Below, in pieces: positions 1-5,188 of a stretch of DNA of 5,188 nucleotides. The DNA is taken from assembly GCA_030668505.1 (NCBI GenBank), contig DAOUTV010000169.1:1-5188 (forward strand). Reading direction: 5' to 3'. Position 1 is the first letter of the stretch; every line of letters begins with the position of its first letter. A program made the translations under genes and the position numbers. The notes under the pieces are model-generated. The model made no database searches, was not told the origin of the DNA, and worked only from the letters and a program-made list of their open reading frames with translations. This DNA comes from Desulfobacterales bacterium. Lineage in GTDB: Bacteria > Desulfobacterota > Desulfobacteria > Desulfobacterales > C00003060.

Positions 1-16
1 CCCAAACCCCGCATAA

Positions 17-53
17 CCGGATGGTAAAGGAGCGTAGCGGATTTACCATCCGG
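17..53. repeat. REP-like hairpin repeat
   Basis: A perfect 12-bp inverted repeat (CCGGATGGTAAA at 17-28, TTTACCATCCGG at 42-53) encloses a 13-nt loop containing GGAGCGTAGCGGA. Weaker complementarity continues outside it (CCCAA at 1-5 with TTGGG at 62-66, and CCCC at 7-10 with GGGG at 53-56), so the whole element may span about 1-67 and run off the left edge. The compact stem with a GCGTAGCG-type loop resembles REP/BIME-like dispersed repeats, some of which are mobilised in trans by REP-associated tyrosine transposases. No such transposase is in the window, so the family assignment is inference. Confidence 0.6.
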
Positions 54-182
54 GGGTACTATTGGGGCCGTAGTTAACTTTTTAACTTAGGTTTACCCAA
101 CCAGCGCAGGAAATAACGCTGGTGAAATATTGACATTTGCTCATTCCAACGCCCTGATTGCTTTCCCTAGTTGCTTTTTCAC

Positions 183-200
183 ATATTTGAAATCAAATAT
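183..200. repeat. AT-rich near-palindrome
   Basis: The arms ATATTTGA (183-190) and TCAAATAT (193-200) are perfect 8-bp reverse complements separated by only 2 bp. A 2-nt loop is too tight for a good RNA hairpin, so protein binding to DNA is likelier than a terminator. It resembles neither a CRP nor an FNR consensus (the TTGA/TCAA spacing is too short for FNR). No nearby gene makes a clear target, so its role is unknown. Confidence 0.4.
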
Positions 201-259
201 ATCATTTTCAATCTGTATCCGGCTACGGCGTCCTGAGCGCAATCGAAGGATCAGCTCTG

Positions 260-366
260 TGAACCGCCTGGTCCGCCCAGGCGGATGCCAGGCCTGTCCC
301 GCCATAGCTTTTATGCGACGGCGGATGGTGTGGGGGCTGAGGGAGAAGAACCCCCGGCTACCCGAT
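260..366 (+). mobile_element. Possible 3' remnant of a group II intron (domain VI-like, domain V disrupted)
   Basis: Positions 332-363 fold like group II intron domain VI. G332-G334 pair with C361-C363; A360 is bulged; G335-G339 pair with C355-T359 (two G-U pairs); there is one A-C mismatch (340/354); G341-G343 pair with C351-C353 over a 7-nt loop. The bulged A lies 7 nt from a putative 3' end ACCCGAT at 366, matching the branch-point spacing and the usual terminal AY. Upstream, GAACCGCC (261-268) and GGCGGATGGTG (320-330) recall the two arms of domain V in some bacterial introns, but the expected GAAA-capped 34-nt hairpin is absent and GC-rich repeat DNA lies between them. No reverse transcriptase is visible, so any element is a dead fragment. 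Confidence 0.38.
264..326. repeat. GC-rich nested hairpin repeat, left copy
   Basis: CCGCCTGG (264-271) pairs perfectly with CCAGGCGG (277-284). The palindrome CAGGCCTG follows (289-296), then a second stem of CCGCC (299-303) with GGCGG (320-324). The octamer GGCGGATG occurs at 280-287 and again at 320-327, bracketing 32 bp, which looks like a target duplication or unequal repeat expansion. A related string order recurs near the right edge (5101-5152): GGCGGA, CAGGCCTG, CCCGCC, TAGCT, GCGA, GGCGG. Two diverged copies in one 5-kb window support a dispersed repeat family, although only these two are visible. Confidence 0.55.
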
Positions 367-472
367 TAGCCAGGCCACATAACCTGCCCATCGAAACATT
401 CTGTCGCCTGCCTCCCGATCTTATTGCCTCGACGCTAACCCTCTCGTTTTTTACAGACTTCCTCAACCAACT

Positions 473-1594
473 TCAATATTCAGCCAGCCAACAGGCAAAG
501 ACCGGGTCCACAACGCGCCAAACATTGTTATGTTTCTCAATTAAGTCCAGTTCCTCCAGCTTCCTTTGGGCATATTGAATGCCGCCGACAGAAAGCTTAT
601 GGCGTGCCATATATTCGGTTGACAGTATTTTTGAATCCGGATCTGTTGCCAGGGCACGCAATAATGTAATCTGCGAACCAGTTAATCCCTGGACTGTCGC
701 TTCATATCCATATCTCTCAGATGCTAGGAGTTTCTCAAAGCCAATCTCAATATCATCTTCATTTACAACCTTTCCGGAAACCTCGTATACATTATATGCC
801 AATGCGTGGGCGTAATAAGGGTATTGCAAAATCTTGTTTGAAATGGCCTCAGCAGTACTTTTGGAACATTTCTTCCCGCCCTTTTTAAATTGGCCGACCA
901 AAAAAGAGGTGAGTTCGTCATTGGGTAACGGGCTAAGCGGATACATAATTGCGCTTTGATAAAAAGGCCTGTTCCTCTGGTTAAAAATATCCAGAAGTAT
1001 TCTCCGGCGGCTGCCGACAAAAAAGTATGATGCCTGATGTTCCTGGATATGTTTTCTGAGCACACCCTCCACCGGAGACTTCTTCAACTCTGTGATTTCC
1101 TGGAATTCATCGAACACGATATGTGCTCCTGCAGACTCACTGTGGATAAACACGCCAAGTTCTTCCAGCACCTTGTCAAGAAGATCTATCCCGGAGAGTT
1201 CCGTTGACACGGGCTCCACGGTTAAGGCAAAGCCGTTGTGGGGAGCCGGTTTAAACACAGGCCGAAATGTTTTAAACGTTTTGAGGTATCTTGCCCCCTT
1301 TTTTAAAAGAGATTCATGCCGGTGCAAAACGGAATACACGTTTTTTGCAATTCGGCCGGCAATATCATTTACCGACGTGACCATGAAAAAATCCGTATAA
1401 AAGGTAAAAAAGCCATCTTTTTCAAGACTCGCCTGCACTTGCTTGACCAATGAAGTCTTTCCGTATCTACGCGGGGAGAACAAAACCACATTCGTTCTAT
1501 TACTTGCATGGGAAGAAAGTTCACGAAGCTCCTGGGTGCGATTACAGAAAGGAAAACGTGGAGGAATAAAGCGTAATGTAAATGGGTTTGGCAT
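473..1594 (-). CDS. Archaeal-type P-loop ATPase (COG1672/ATPase_2-like) with C-terminal winged helix
   Basis: This is a predicted cytoplasmic P-loop NTPase of 373 residues, close to the usual length for this family. The N-terminus has the family's typical run (NPF..., then CNRTQEL at about 17-23). The Walker A motif is SPRRYGKTS (40-48; K46, T47) and the Walker B motif is HIVFDEF (158-164; D162, E163). GSRRR (194-198) lies in the sensor-1/arginine region after a hydrophobic strand. Residues about 300-365 look like a winged helix (GLTGSQITLLRALA, then a recognition-like helix), ending in DPVFACWL (363-370), a characteristic end of these proteins. I see no signal peptide or membrane segment. 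The ATG at 1594 is preceded by two GGTGA ribosome-site-like motifs. It is divergent from the cyclase gene. The substrate or DNA target is unknown; relatives are usually annotated only as ATPases, some near mobile elements. The family call is firm, the cellular role is not. Confidence 0.9.
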   Translation of the reverse strand: MPNPFTLRFIPPRFPFCNRTQELRELSSHASNRTNVVLFSPRRYGKTSLVKQVQASLEKDGFFTFYTDFFMVTSVNDIAGRIAKNVYSVLHRHESLLKKGARYLKTFKTFRPVFKPAPHNGFALTVEPVSTELSGIDLLDKVLEELGVFIHSESAGAHIVFDEFQEITELKKSPVEGVLRKHIQEHQASYFFVGSRRRILLDIFNQRNRPFYQSAIMYPLSPLPNDELTSFLVGQFKKGGKKCSKSTAEAISNKILQYPYYAHALAYNVYEVSGKVVNEDDIEIGFEKLLASERYGYEATVQGLTGSQITLLRALATDPDSKILSTEYMARHKLSVGGIQYAQRKLEELDLIEKHNNVWRVVDPVFACWLAEY

Positions 1595-1610
1595 ATTTCA
1601 CCATTTCACC
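1595..1610 (-). promoter_or_regulatory. Tandem GGTGAAAT ribosome-site-like repeat before the ATPase gene
   Basis: On the minus strand the ATG is directly preceded by two exact copies of GGTGAAAT. The GGTGA core of the inner copy is 3 nt from the ATG and that of the outer copy is 11 nt away. Neither is at the ideal 5-9 nt, so they flank the usual optimum. They support the chosen start; whether both are used is unknown. Confidence 0.45.
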
Positions 1611-1616
1611 AGATTG

Positions 1617-1637
1617 AATTATTTATTATCAATAATT
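1617..1637. repeat. AT-rich inverted repeat over the ATPase promoter
   Basis: AATTATT (1617-1623) and AATAATT (1631-1637) are perfect 7-bp reverse complements with a 7-bp spacer. The element overlaps the predicted -10 and start site of the minus-strand promoter, where a repressor could act. AT-rich promoter DNA produces such symmetry by chance fairly easily. Confidence 0.3.
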
Positions 1638-1657
1638 GGCTTTGATGAAAACGTCAA
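1629..1657 (-). promoter_or_regulatory. Candidate sigma70-type promoter for the ATPase gene
   Basis: On the minus strand, TTGACG (1657-1652) matches five of six -35 bases. After 17 bp comes TATTGA (1634-1629), a weak -10 with three of six matches; GATAAT lies 4 bp further on. Transcription would start near 1622, giving a leader of about 27 nt that contains the tandem GGTGAAAT motif. The geometry is good but the -10 match is poor. Confidence 0.35.
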
Positions 1658-1787
1658 GCTTTTCCTTTCCCAAAAATTGAGAATAGATTACCATACCTGG
1701 ATCTAAACCCGAAAAACACAACCCCCAACCTAGTCTTGAGAGACAGGTATTGGCGGAGGGCTCGCGTTATGTTCAACCCTAACGGCA

Positions 1788-1820
1788 TATGGCCATAGTG
1801 TCAATAAAAATAAAGCTTTA
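1788..1820. promoter_or_regulatory. Paired 10-bp palindromes upstream of the cyclase promoter
   Basis: TATGGCCATA (1788-1797) and TAAAGCTTTA (1811-1820) are both perfect 10-bp palindromes beginning and ending in TA. Their centres are 23 bp apart, and the second ends 2 bp before the predicted -35 at 1823. Their position suits transcription-factor binding. The inner sequences differ, so they may not be two sites for one protein. No known consensus is recognised. Confidence 0.35.
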
Positions 1821-1822
1821 GC

Positions 1823-1851
1823 TTGACTTTCCTGCTTACATTTCCTATGGT
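1823..1851 (+). promoter_or_regulatory. Candidate sigma70-type promoter for the cyclase gene
   Basis: TTGACT (1823-1828, five of six matches) is followed by an exact 17-bp spacer and TATGGT (1846-1851, four of six matches). Only 6 bp separate the -10 from the ATG at 1858, so transcription would begin at or within a base or two of the start codon, giving a leaderless or near-leaderless mRNA. This agrees with the absence of a Shine-Dalgarno sequence before 1858. Confidence 0.5.
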
Positions 1852-1857
1852 CCCAGC

Positions 1858-4254
1858 ATGTCCTATAAGAAAATCCTGAAAAGGCTCTTCAGGATCAATG
1901 CACCCACTATTACTATTGGCATCATCGTGCTTGGGATGGTGGCCTATCTGTGGGGCGTGCCCTTCTTGGACCTCATGGAATTGAAAACGGTTGACCTGAG
2001 ATTTCTTTCCCGGGGTCCTGTGAGCCCAGGGCCGGAAGTGGTCCTGGCAGTAATTGACGAAAAAAGCTTACAGGAACAGGGAAAGTGGATCTGGCCCAGG
2101 TCCAAATTTGCCCAACTGGTCAGCATACTGTCGCAAGGCGGCGCAAAGGTCATTGCCTTGGATGTAGGCTTTTTAGAGCCTGACAAAAACAGCACTGTTC
2201 AGGCGGTCAGTGCTTTTGAAGATGTGGTAAAAAACCTTGGCATAAAAGATGACAAGCTCAATGCTTATCTGAAACAAGCTAAGCAGCAGGCAGATAATGA
2301 CCAGATGTTTGCAGAAGCCATCAAAGCCTCAAAGGCCAAGGTGGTGCTGGGGTACTTCTTTCAGATGACCGCAGAAGGTCTCGAGCACCTGGACGAAAAC
2401 ACCATCAAAGGCTATATTAAGGATGCGCGAACCTCACGCTACTCAATGATTCGGTACACATCAGATCAAGCCCAAAAGGTCCGGCTCCATGAGGCATTCG
2501 TCCCCCAGTCCAATATAGGGATCATTGCACGGTCTACCCGGTATTCAGGCTATTTTAACATGTTCCCTGATCGAGATGGTGCTGTCCGATGGGTCCCTTT
2601 GGTTCTCAAATGTCAGAAGCACCTTTATGCTCCTCTTTCTGTGCAAGCCATTCGGGCTTATACGGGTCGCTCCCCTACACCTATTATAGATGACTACGGG
2701 GTTCAAAAGATAAAAATCGGCAAGCTTACAGCGCCCACAAACGAGCTCGGCAGCTTGATGGTCAACTTTCGCGGCGGCGGCAAGACCTTTCCACACATAT
2801 CAATCACCGACATCCTCAACCACAGGGTACCCTCAGAGACTTTTAAGGATAAGATTGTTCTGGTTGGTGCCACCGCCATCGGCATATACGACATGCGCGT
2901 TACACCTTTTTCCAATGTATTCCCAGGCCCTGAGATTCATGCCAACATCATTGATAACATCCTGCACAACGATTTTCTTCATCGCCCTAACTGGGCAGGT
3001 TTTTATGACCTTGCGGCCATGGTTCTGCTCGGCCTTATCGTCGGTTTGGCGGTTCCGCGCCTCCAGGCCTTGCCCGGGACAGCTGTGACTATCGGATTAC
3101 TCGTGACCTATGTACTCTTGTGCCAGTACCTGTTCACTCACGTAGGTGCCTGGCTGAACATTGTCTATCCCGTAGGCGTTGTCCTTGTCCTAACCTATAT
3201 TTCCCTTACGGTTTATAAGTACCTCACCGAAGAGCGAGACAAAAGATTTCTTAAAGCTACGTTTTCAAGCTACCTTGCACCCGAGCTAATCGACGACATG
3301 TACAACAGCAAGACAATGCCCGAACTTGGGGGCGAAGCAAGGACCATTACTGCTTTTTTTACCGACATCGAAAGCTTTTCCACGTTTTCGGAAAAACTCA
3401 CGGCCCACCAGCTAGTAGAGCTTCTCAACGAATATCTCTCCGCTATGACAGGTATTCTCATCAACGAAAAAGGCACCTTGGACAAATATGAAGGTGATGC
3501 GATCCTTGCTTTTTTCGGAGCGCCCATGGACCTTCATGATCACGCGCTCAGGGCCTGCCGGGTTGCTCTGGCCATGCAGAATAAGCTTGGCGAACTACGA
3601 GAGAAGTGGCGCAATGAAAAACAAGCTCCTGGTGAGCCGGACCGCAATACCAAGAATATGCCTCCTGATGAATGGATTCCGGGAGACAAATGGCCGCAGA
3701 TTGTTCACAAGATGAAAATGCGTATCGGCATCAACAGCGGAGAGATTGTAGTGGGCAACATGGGAAGCTCCATACGCATGAACTACACAATGATGGGAGA
3801 CCCTGTAAACCTTGCAGCCCGCCTGGAAGCAGCCGGCAAGCAGTACGGCGTTTACACATCGGTAAGCGAGCACACACTGGACTTAGAATTGAACGATAAC
3901 GGCGAAAAGAAAAAAATCAGCGACATGGTTGAAGCCCGCATGATCGACAACATTGCCGTTGTGGGCAAGTCTGAGCCCGTCAGGGTCTACGAACTCTGCG
4001 CCATAAAAGAAGGTCTAACCGATCAGGAAAAACAGCTTTTTAAGATCTTTGACCATGGCATGCAGCATTACCTTAAAATGGAATGGGACGAAGCTATTGC
4101 CAAATTTAATGAATCCCGCAACCTCGAGCGGGTATCCGACGGCAATACTACACCATCTGAAGTATATGTTCAGCGCTGTCAAACGTTTAAAGAAAATCCG
4201 CCCGTAGCTCCCGGTGAACAATGGGACGGAGTGTTCCGTCTGACGAAGAAATGA
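1858..4254 (+). CDS. Membrane CHASE2-sensor class III adenylate cyclase
   Basis: Predicted to make cAMP from ATP in response to an extracytoplasmic signal. The 798 residues read: a short cytoplasmic N-terminus; membrane segment 1 (about 16-34); a periplasmic CHASE2 domain (about 38-375, with VDLRFLSRGP, VVLAVIDEKS and FPGPEIHANIIDNIL); three membrane segments (about 382-400, 407-428, 434-454); a linker; and a class III cyclase domain (about 490-712). Metal-binding aspartates are D503 (FFTDIESF) and D547 (KYEGDA). K543 and T644 occupy the purine-specifying positions, and N651 and R655 the transition-state positions. Lysine plus threonine points to an adenylate cyclase of class IIIb. All key residues are present. 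About 30 polar residues (580-612) are inserted mid-domain. The tail (about 720-798) is TPR-like and ends WDGVFRLTKK, as in many related cyclases. The ATG at 1858 is chosen because an in-frame stop lies at 1819 and the next ATG falls inside membrane segment 1. Confidence 0.93.
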   Translation: MSYKKILKRLFRINAPTITIGIIVLGMVAYLWGVPFLDLMELKTVDLRFLSRGPVSPGPEVVLAVIDEKSLQEQGKWIWPRSKFAQLVSILSQGGAKVIALDVGFLEPDKNSTVQAVSAFEDVVKNLGIKDDKLNAYLKQAKQQADNDQMFAEAIKASKAKVVLGYFFQMTAEGLEHLDENTIKGYIKDARTSRYSMIRYTSDQAQKVRLHEAFVPQSNIGIIARSTRYSGYFNMFPDRDGAVRWVPLVLKCQKHLYAPLSVQAIRAYTGRSPTPIIDDYGVQKIKIGKLTAPTNELGSLMVNFRGGGKTFPHISITDILNHRVPSETFKDKIVLVGATAIGIYDMRVTPFSNVFPGPEIHANIIDNILHNDFLHRPNWAGFYDLAAMVLLGLIVGLAVPRLQALPGTAVTIGLLVTYVLLCQYLFTHVGAWLNIVYPVGVVLVLTYISLTVYKYLTEERDKRFLKATFSSYLAPELIDDMYNSKTMPELGGEARTITAFFTDIESFSTFSEKLTAHQLVELLNEYLSAMTGILINEKGTLDKYEGDAILAFFGAPMDLHDHALRACRVALAMQNKLGELREKWRNEKQAPGEPDRNTKNMPPDEWIPGDKWPQIVHKMKMRIGINSGEIVVGNMGSSIRMNYTMMGDPVNLAARLEAAGKQYGVYTSVSEHTLDLELNDNGEKKKISDMVEARMIDNIAVVGKSEPVRVYELCAIKEGLTDQEKQLFKIFDHGMQHYLKMEWDEAIAKFNESRNLERVSDGNTTPSEVYVQRCQTFKENPPVAPGEQWDGVFRLTKK

Positions 4255-4260
4255 GGTAGG

Positions 4261-4316
4261 CGTTCACAGGTTCAAAGTTCAGCGTTTCAGGGTTACAACC
4301 TCTGAACCCGTGAACG
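4261..4316. repeat. Long inverted repeat built from GTTCA heptads
   Basis: The 14-bp arms at 4261-4274 and 4303-4316 pair at 13 of 14 positions around a 28-nt loop. The left half is also a degenerate tandem repeat: GTTCA or GTTTCA recurs at 4262, 4270, 4277 and 4284, a 7-8 bp period. A competing inner hairpin is possible (TCAGGGTT at 4287-4294 with AACCTCTGA at 4297-4305). No T-tract follows the stem, so a classic intrinsic terminator is unlikely. It could be an intergenic repeat, an RNA-processing or stability element between the two genes, or a weak attenuator. Confidence 0.6.
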
Positions 4317-4333
4317 GTTACTAAATAAGACAC

Positions 4334-4340
4334 GGAAGGA
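4334..4340 (+). promoter_or_regulatory. Shine-Dalgarno site for the pyruvate-kinase-like gene
   Basis: GGAAGGA ends 5 nt before the ATG at 4346, a good match and spacing. It fixes that start and contrasts with the cyclase gene, which has none. Confidence 0.7.
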
Positions 4341-4345
4341 ATATC

Positions 4346-4912
4346 ATGAAACGTCTGGTTGAATATTTTGAAAAGCCCGGCCATCAAAACACCCAAGCCT
4401 GTATTGATATAGTTTGCAAATTGGTCCATGATGAGGGGTATAAGGACGTTGTAGTGGCATCCACCTCAGGTAAAACCGGTGCAATGGCAGCACGCACCTT
4501 GCAGGGTATGGATGTGAACCTGGTAATAGTCGCACACTCGGTAGGCTTCTTGGGGCCAAATCAGGATCAGTTTTCAGAGGATGCTTATCAGGAAATAATC
4601 CGACTGGGAGCCCATATATACAAAGGGACGATCTTGACCCACTCCATCGAAACTGCTCTGGCAAAGGAGTTCTCAGGGTCTTATCCCACAATCCTTGTTG
4701 CCAACACCTTGAGGCGTTTGGGCCAAGGGATCAAGGTTTGCTGCGAGATCGTTATGGAGGCGGCAGACGCAGGTCTCATTGCAGAAGGCAAAGAGGTGGT
4801 GGCCGTGGCAGGCACGGCCAAGGGAGCTGATACGGTAGCCATTATAAAATCAGCAGCCTCTAAACGTTTTCTGGACCTTTACGTGGCCCAGATAATTGCC
4901 AAGCCGGGATAA
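4346..4912 (+). CDS. Stand-alone pyruvate kinase C-terminal (alpha/beta) domain protein
   Basis: The 188 residues correspond to the C-terminal allosteric domain of pyruvate kinase (PK_C type), without the TIM barrel and B domain that carry catalysis, so pyruvate kinase activity is not expected. VVVASTSGKTGAMAARTL (35-52) matches the strand-loop-helix that in full enzymes forms the sugar-phosphate effector loop (T-x-S-G-x-T/S). GQGIKVCCEIVMEAADAG (126-143) and VVAVAGTAKGADTVAI (151-166) are conserved in the single-domain family known from archaea and anaerobic bacteria. It has no signal peptide or membrane segment and is predicted cytoplasmic. It lies 91 bp downstream of the cyclase gene in the same direction, with its own strong ribosome site. 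Phosphometabolite binding is a reasonable inference from the fold; the actual function is unknown. The family call is good. Confidence 0.87.
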   Translation: MKRLVEYFEKPGHQNTQACIDIVCKLVHDEGYKDVVVASTSGKTGAMAARTLQGMDVNLVIVAHSVGFLGPNQDQFSEDAYQEIIRLGAHIYKGTILTHSIETALAKEFSGSYPTILVANTLRRLGQGIKVCCEIVMEAADAGLIAEGKEVVAVAGTAKGADTVAIIKSAASKRFLDLYVAQIIAKPG

Positions 4913-5080
4913 ACCCTAATGTTGCATAAACAACACGCCTCAGATACTAAATAAGAAATAATGACAACAGGTTGTAGCAGTTTTGAGGCTTATGGAGAAA
5001 ATCACTCCCGGCGATATGGTTGTTCAATGCTTTTTTCGGCCTGTTGTTTACCCTTCGGGAAAGTCGATGATACCGCATCT
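4913..5080. other. Non-coding stretch with small inverted repeats
   Basis: No recognisable gene. Small stems follow the stop codon: TGTTG/CAACA (4920-4924 and 4931-4935), ACAAC/GTTGT (4964-4968 and 4971-4975), and an outer GCCTCA (4937-4942) with TGAGGC (4984-4989) enclosing the second. GGCCTGT (5038-5044) is complementary to ACAGGCC (5106-5112) in the next repeat. A six-T run at 5031-5036 has no good stem before it, so I do not call a terminator. Confidence 0.5.
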
Positions 5081-5183
5081 CCCGCCTTCCTTAAAAGTTC
5101 GGCGGACAGGCCTGCGTTGCTTGGCCCGCCGTAGCTCAGAGAGCGAAGGCGGCTCAAGGGTTCGGCGTAGATTAACTACAGCC
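5081..5183. repeat. GC-rich nested hairpin repeat, right copy
   Basis: CCGCC (5082-5086) pairs with GGCGG (5101-5105), and CCGCC (5126-5130) with GGCGG (5148-5152). CCGCCTTC (5082-5089) is also perfectly complementary to GAAGGCGG (5145-5152), so alternative long and short folds exist. A further stem, GGC-GTAG (5164-5170) with CTAC-A-GCC (5176-5183), has one bulged A. The order GGCGGA, CAGGCCTG, CCCGCC, TAGCT, GCGA, GGCGG matches the left copy near 280-324. The repeat probably continues past the window edge. Confidence 0.55.
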
Positions 5184-5188
5184 TCGCC

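Larger units (their letters stand above)
1..472. other. Gene-poor, hairpin-rich intergenic region
   Basis: I see no convincing protein gene here. Open frames in the region are short, lack family resemblance and run through repeats. The stretch is a mosaic of inverted repeats: a REP-like hairpin (17-53), small stems at 72-87 (AGTTAA/TTAACT, 4-nt loop) and 100-123 (ACCAGCG/CGCTGGT, 10-nt loop), an AT-rich near-palindrome (183-200), a TCCTGAGCG...TCGAAGGA motif (231-250) of a kind often dispersed in bacterial intergenic DNA, GC-rich nested hairpins (264-326) and an intron-domain-VI-like fold (332-366). The ATPase gene converges on it from the right, and no T-rich terminator is visible for that gene. 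Confidence 0.7.

Noticed and set aside
183..200. FNR- or CRP-type binding site
   Set aside because: The TTGA/TCAA half-sites are 2 bp apart instead of the FNR spacing, and there is no TGTGA/TCACA pair.
1..472. CRISPR array
   Set aside because: The repeats are inverted and unequal, with no regularly spaced identical direct repeats or spacers and no cas gene.
130..578. Short plus-strand open frames in the left region and overlapping the end of the ATPase gene
   Set aside because: Their translations cross hairpin repeats or are antisense to the ATPase gene, and they have no recognisable motif or ribosome site.
5021..5040. Intrinsic terminator after the pyruvate-kinase-like gene
   Set aside because: The six-T run has no stable GC-rich stem immediately before it.
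5123..5170. tRNA-like string GTAGCTCAGAGAGCG followed by GGGTTCGGCG
   Set aside because: It resembles a D-arm and a T-arm, but there is no anticodon stem between them, no acceptor pairing and the distance is too short. The bases are explained by the GC-rich hairpin repeat.
4992..5188. Open frame running off the right edge (begins MEKITPGDMVVQCF)
   Set aside because: The ribosome-site-like GAGG is only 3 nt from the ATG. The second half translates straight through the dispersed repeat and shows no family resemblance. More sequence to the right would be needed to call it.

Overview
The window reads like a piece of a Gram-negative, anaerobe-type bacterial genome, most likely Desulfobacterota (the former sulfate-reducing deltaproteobacteria) or a near relative. 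This is inferred from three things: a CHASE2-class III adenylate cyclase with the C-terminal tail common in that group, a stand-alone pyruvate-kinase C-terminal-domain protein, and many GC-rich hairpin repeats between genes. No rRNA, tRNA or marker gene is present to confirm it.

Layout. Positions 1-472 hold no convincing gene but are densely structured: a REP-like hairpin (17-53), a near-palindrome (183-200), nested GC-rich hairpins (264-326), and a fold at 332-366 with the geometry of a group II intron domain VI. A minus-strand gene (473-1594) encodes an archaeal-type/COG1672-like P-loop ATPase with a probable C-terminal winged helix. A 263-bp divergent intergenic region (1595-1857) holds candidate promoters for both flanking genes and two perfect 10-bp palindromes. 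A plus-strand gene (1858-4254) encodes a 798-residue membrane adenylate cyclase with a periplasmic CHASE2 sensor. After 91 bp carrying a long inverted repeat, a second plus-strand gene (4346-4912) encodes a 188-residue protein matching only the C-terminal domain of pyruvate kinase. Positions 4913-5188 are again gene-poor and end in a cluster of GC-rich hairpins related to the repeat near position 290.

How the parts may work together. The cyclase should convert ATP to cAMP under control of an external signal read by CHASE2. The pyruvate-kinase-like protein lies downstream in the same direction and could be co-transcribed, but the structured gap and its own good ribosome site leave independent expression open. 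The ATPase is divergent, so it shares the regulatory region but probably not the pathway. The most unusual material is non-coding: a possible 3' remnant of a group II intron interrupted by a small dispersed repeat, and a cyclase promoter so close to the start codon that the mRNA would be leaderless or nearly so.
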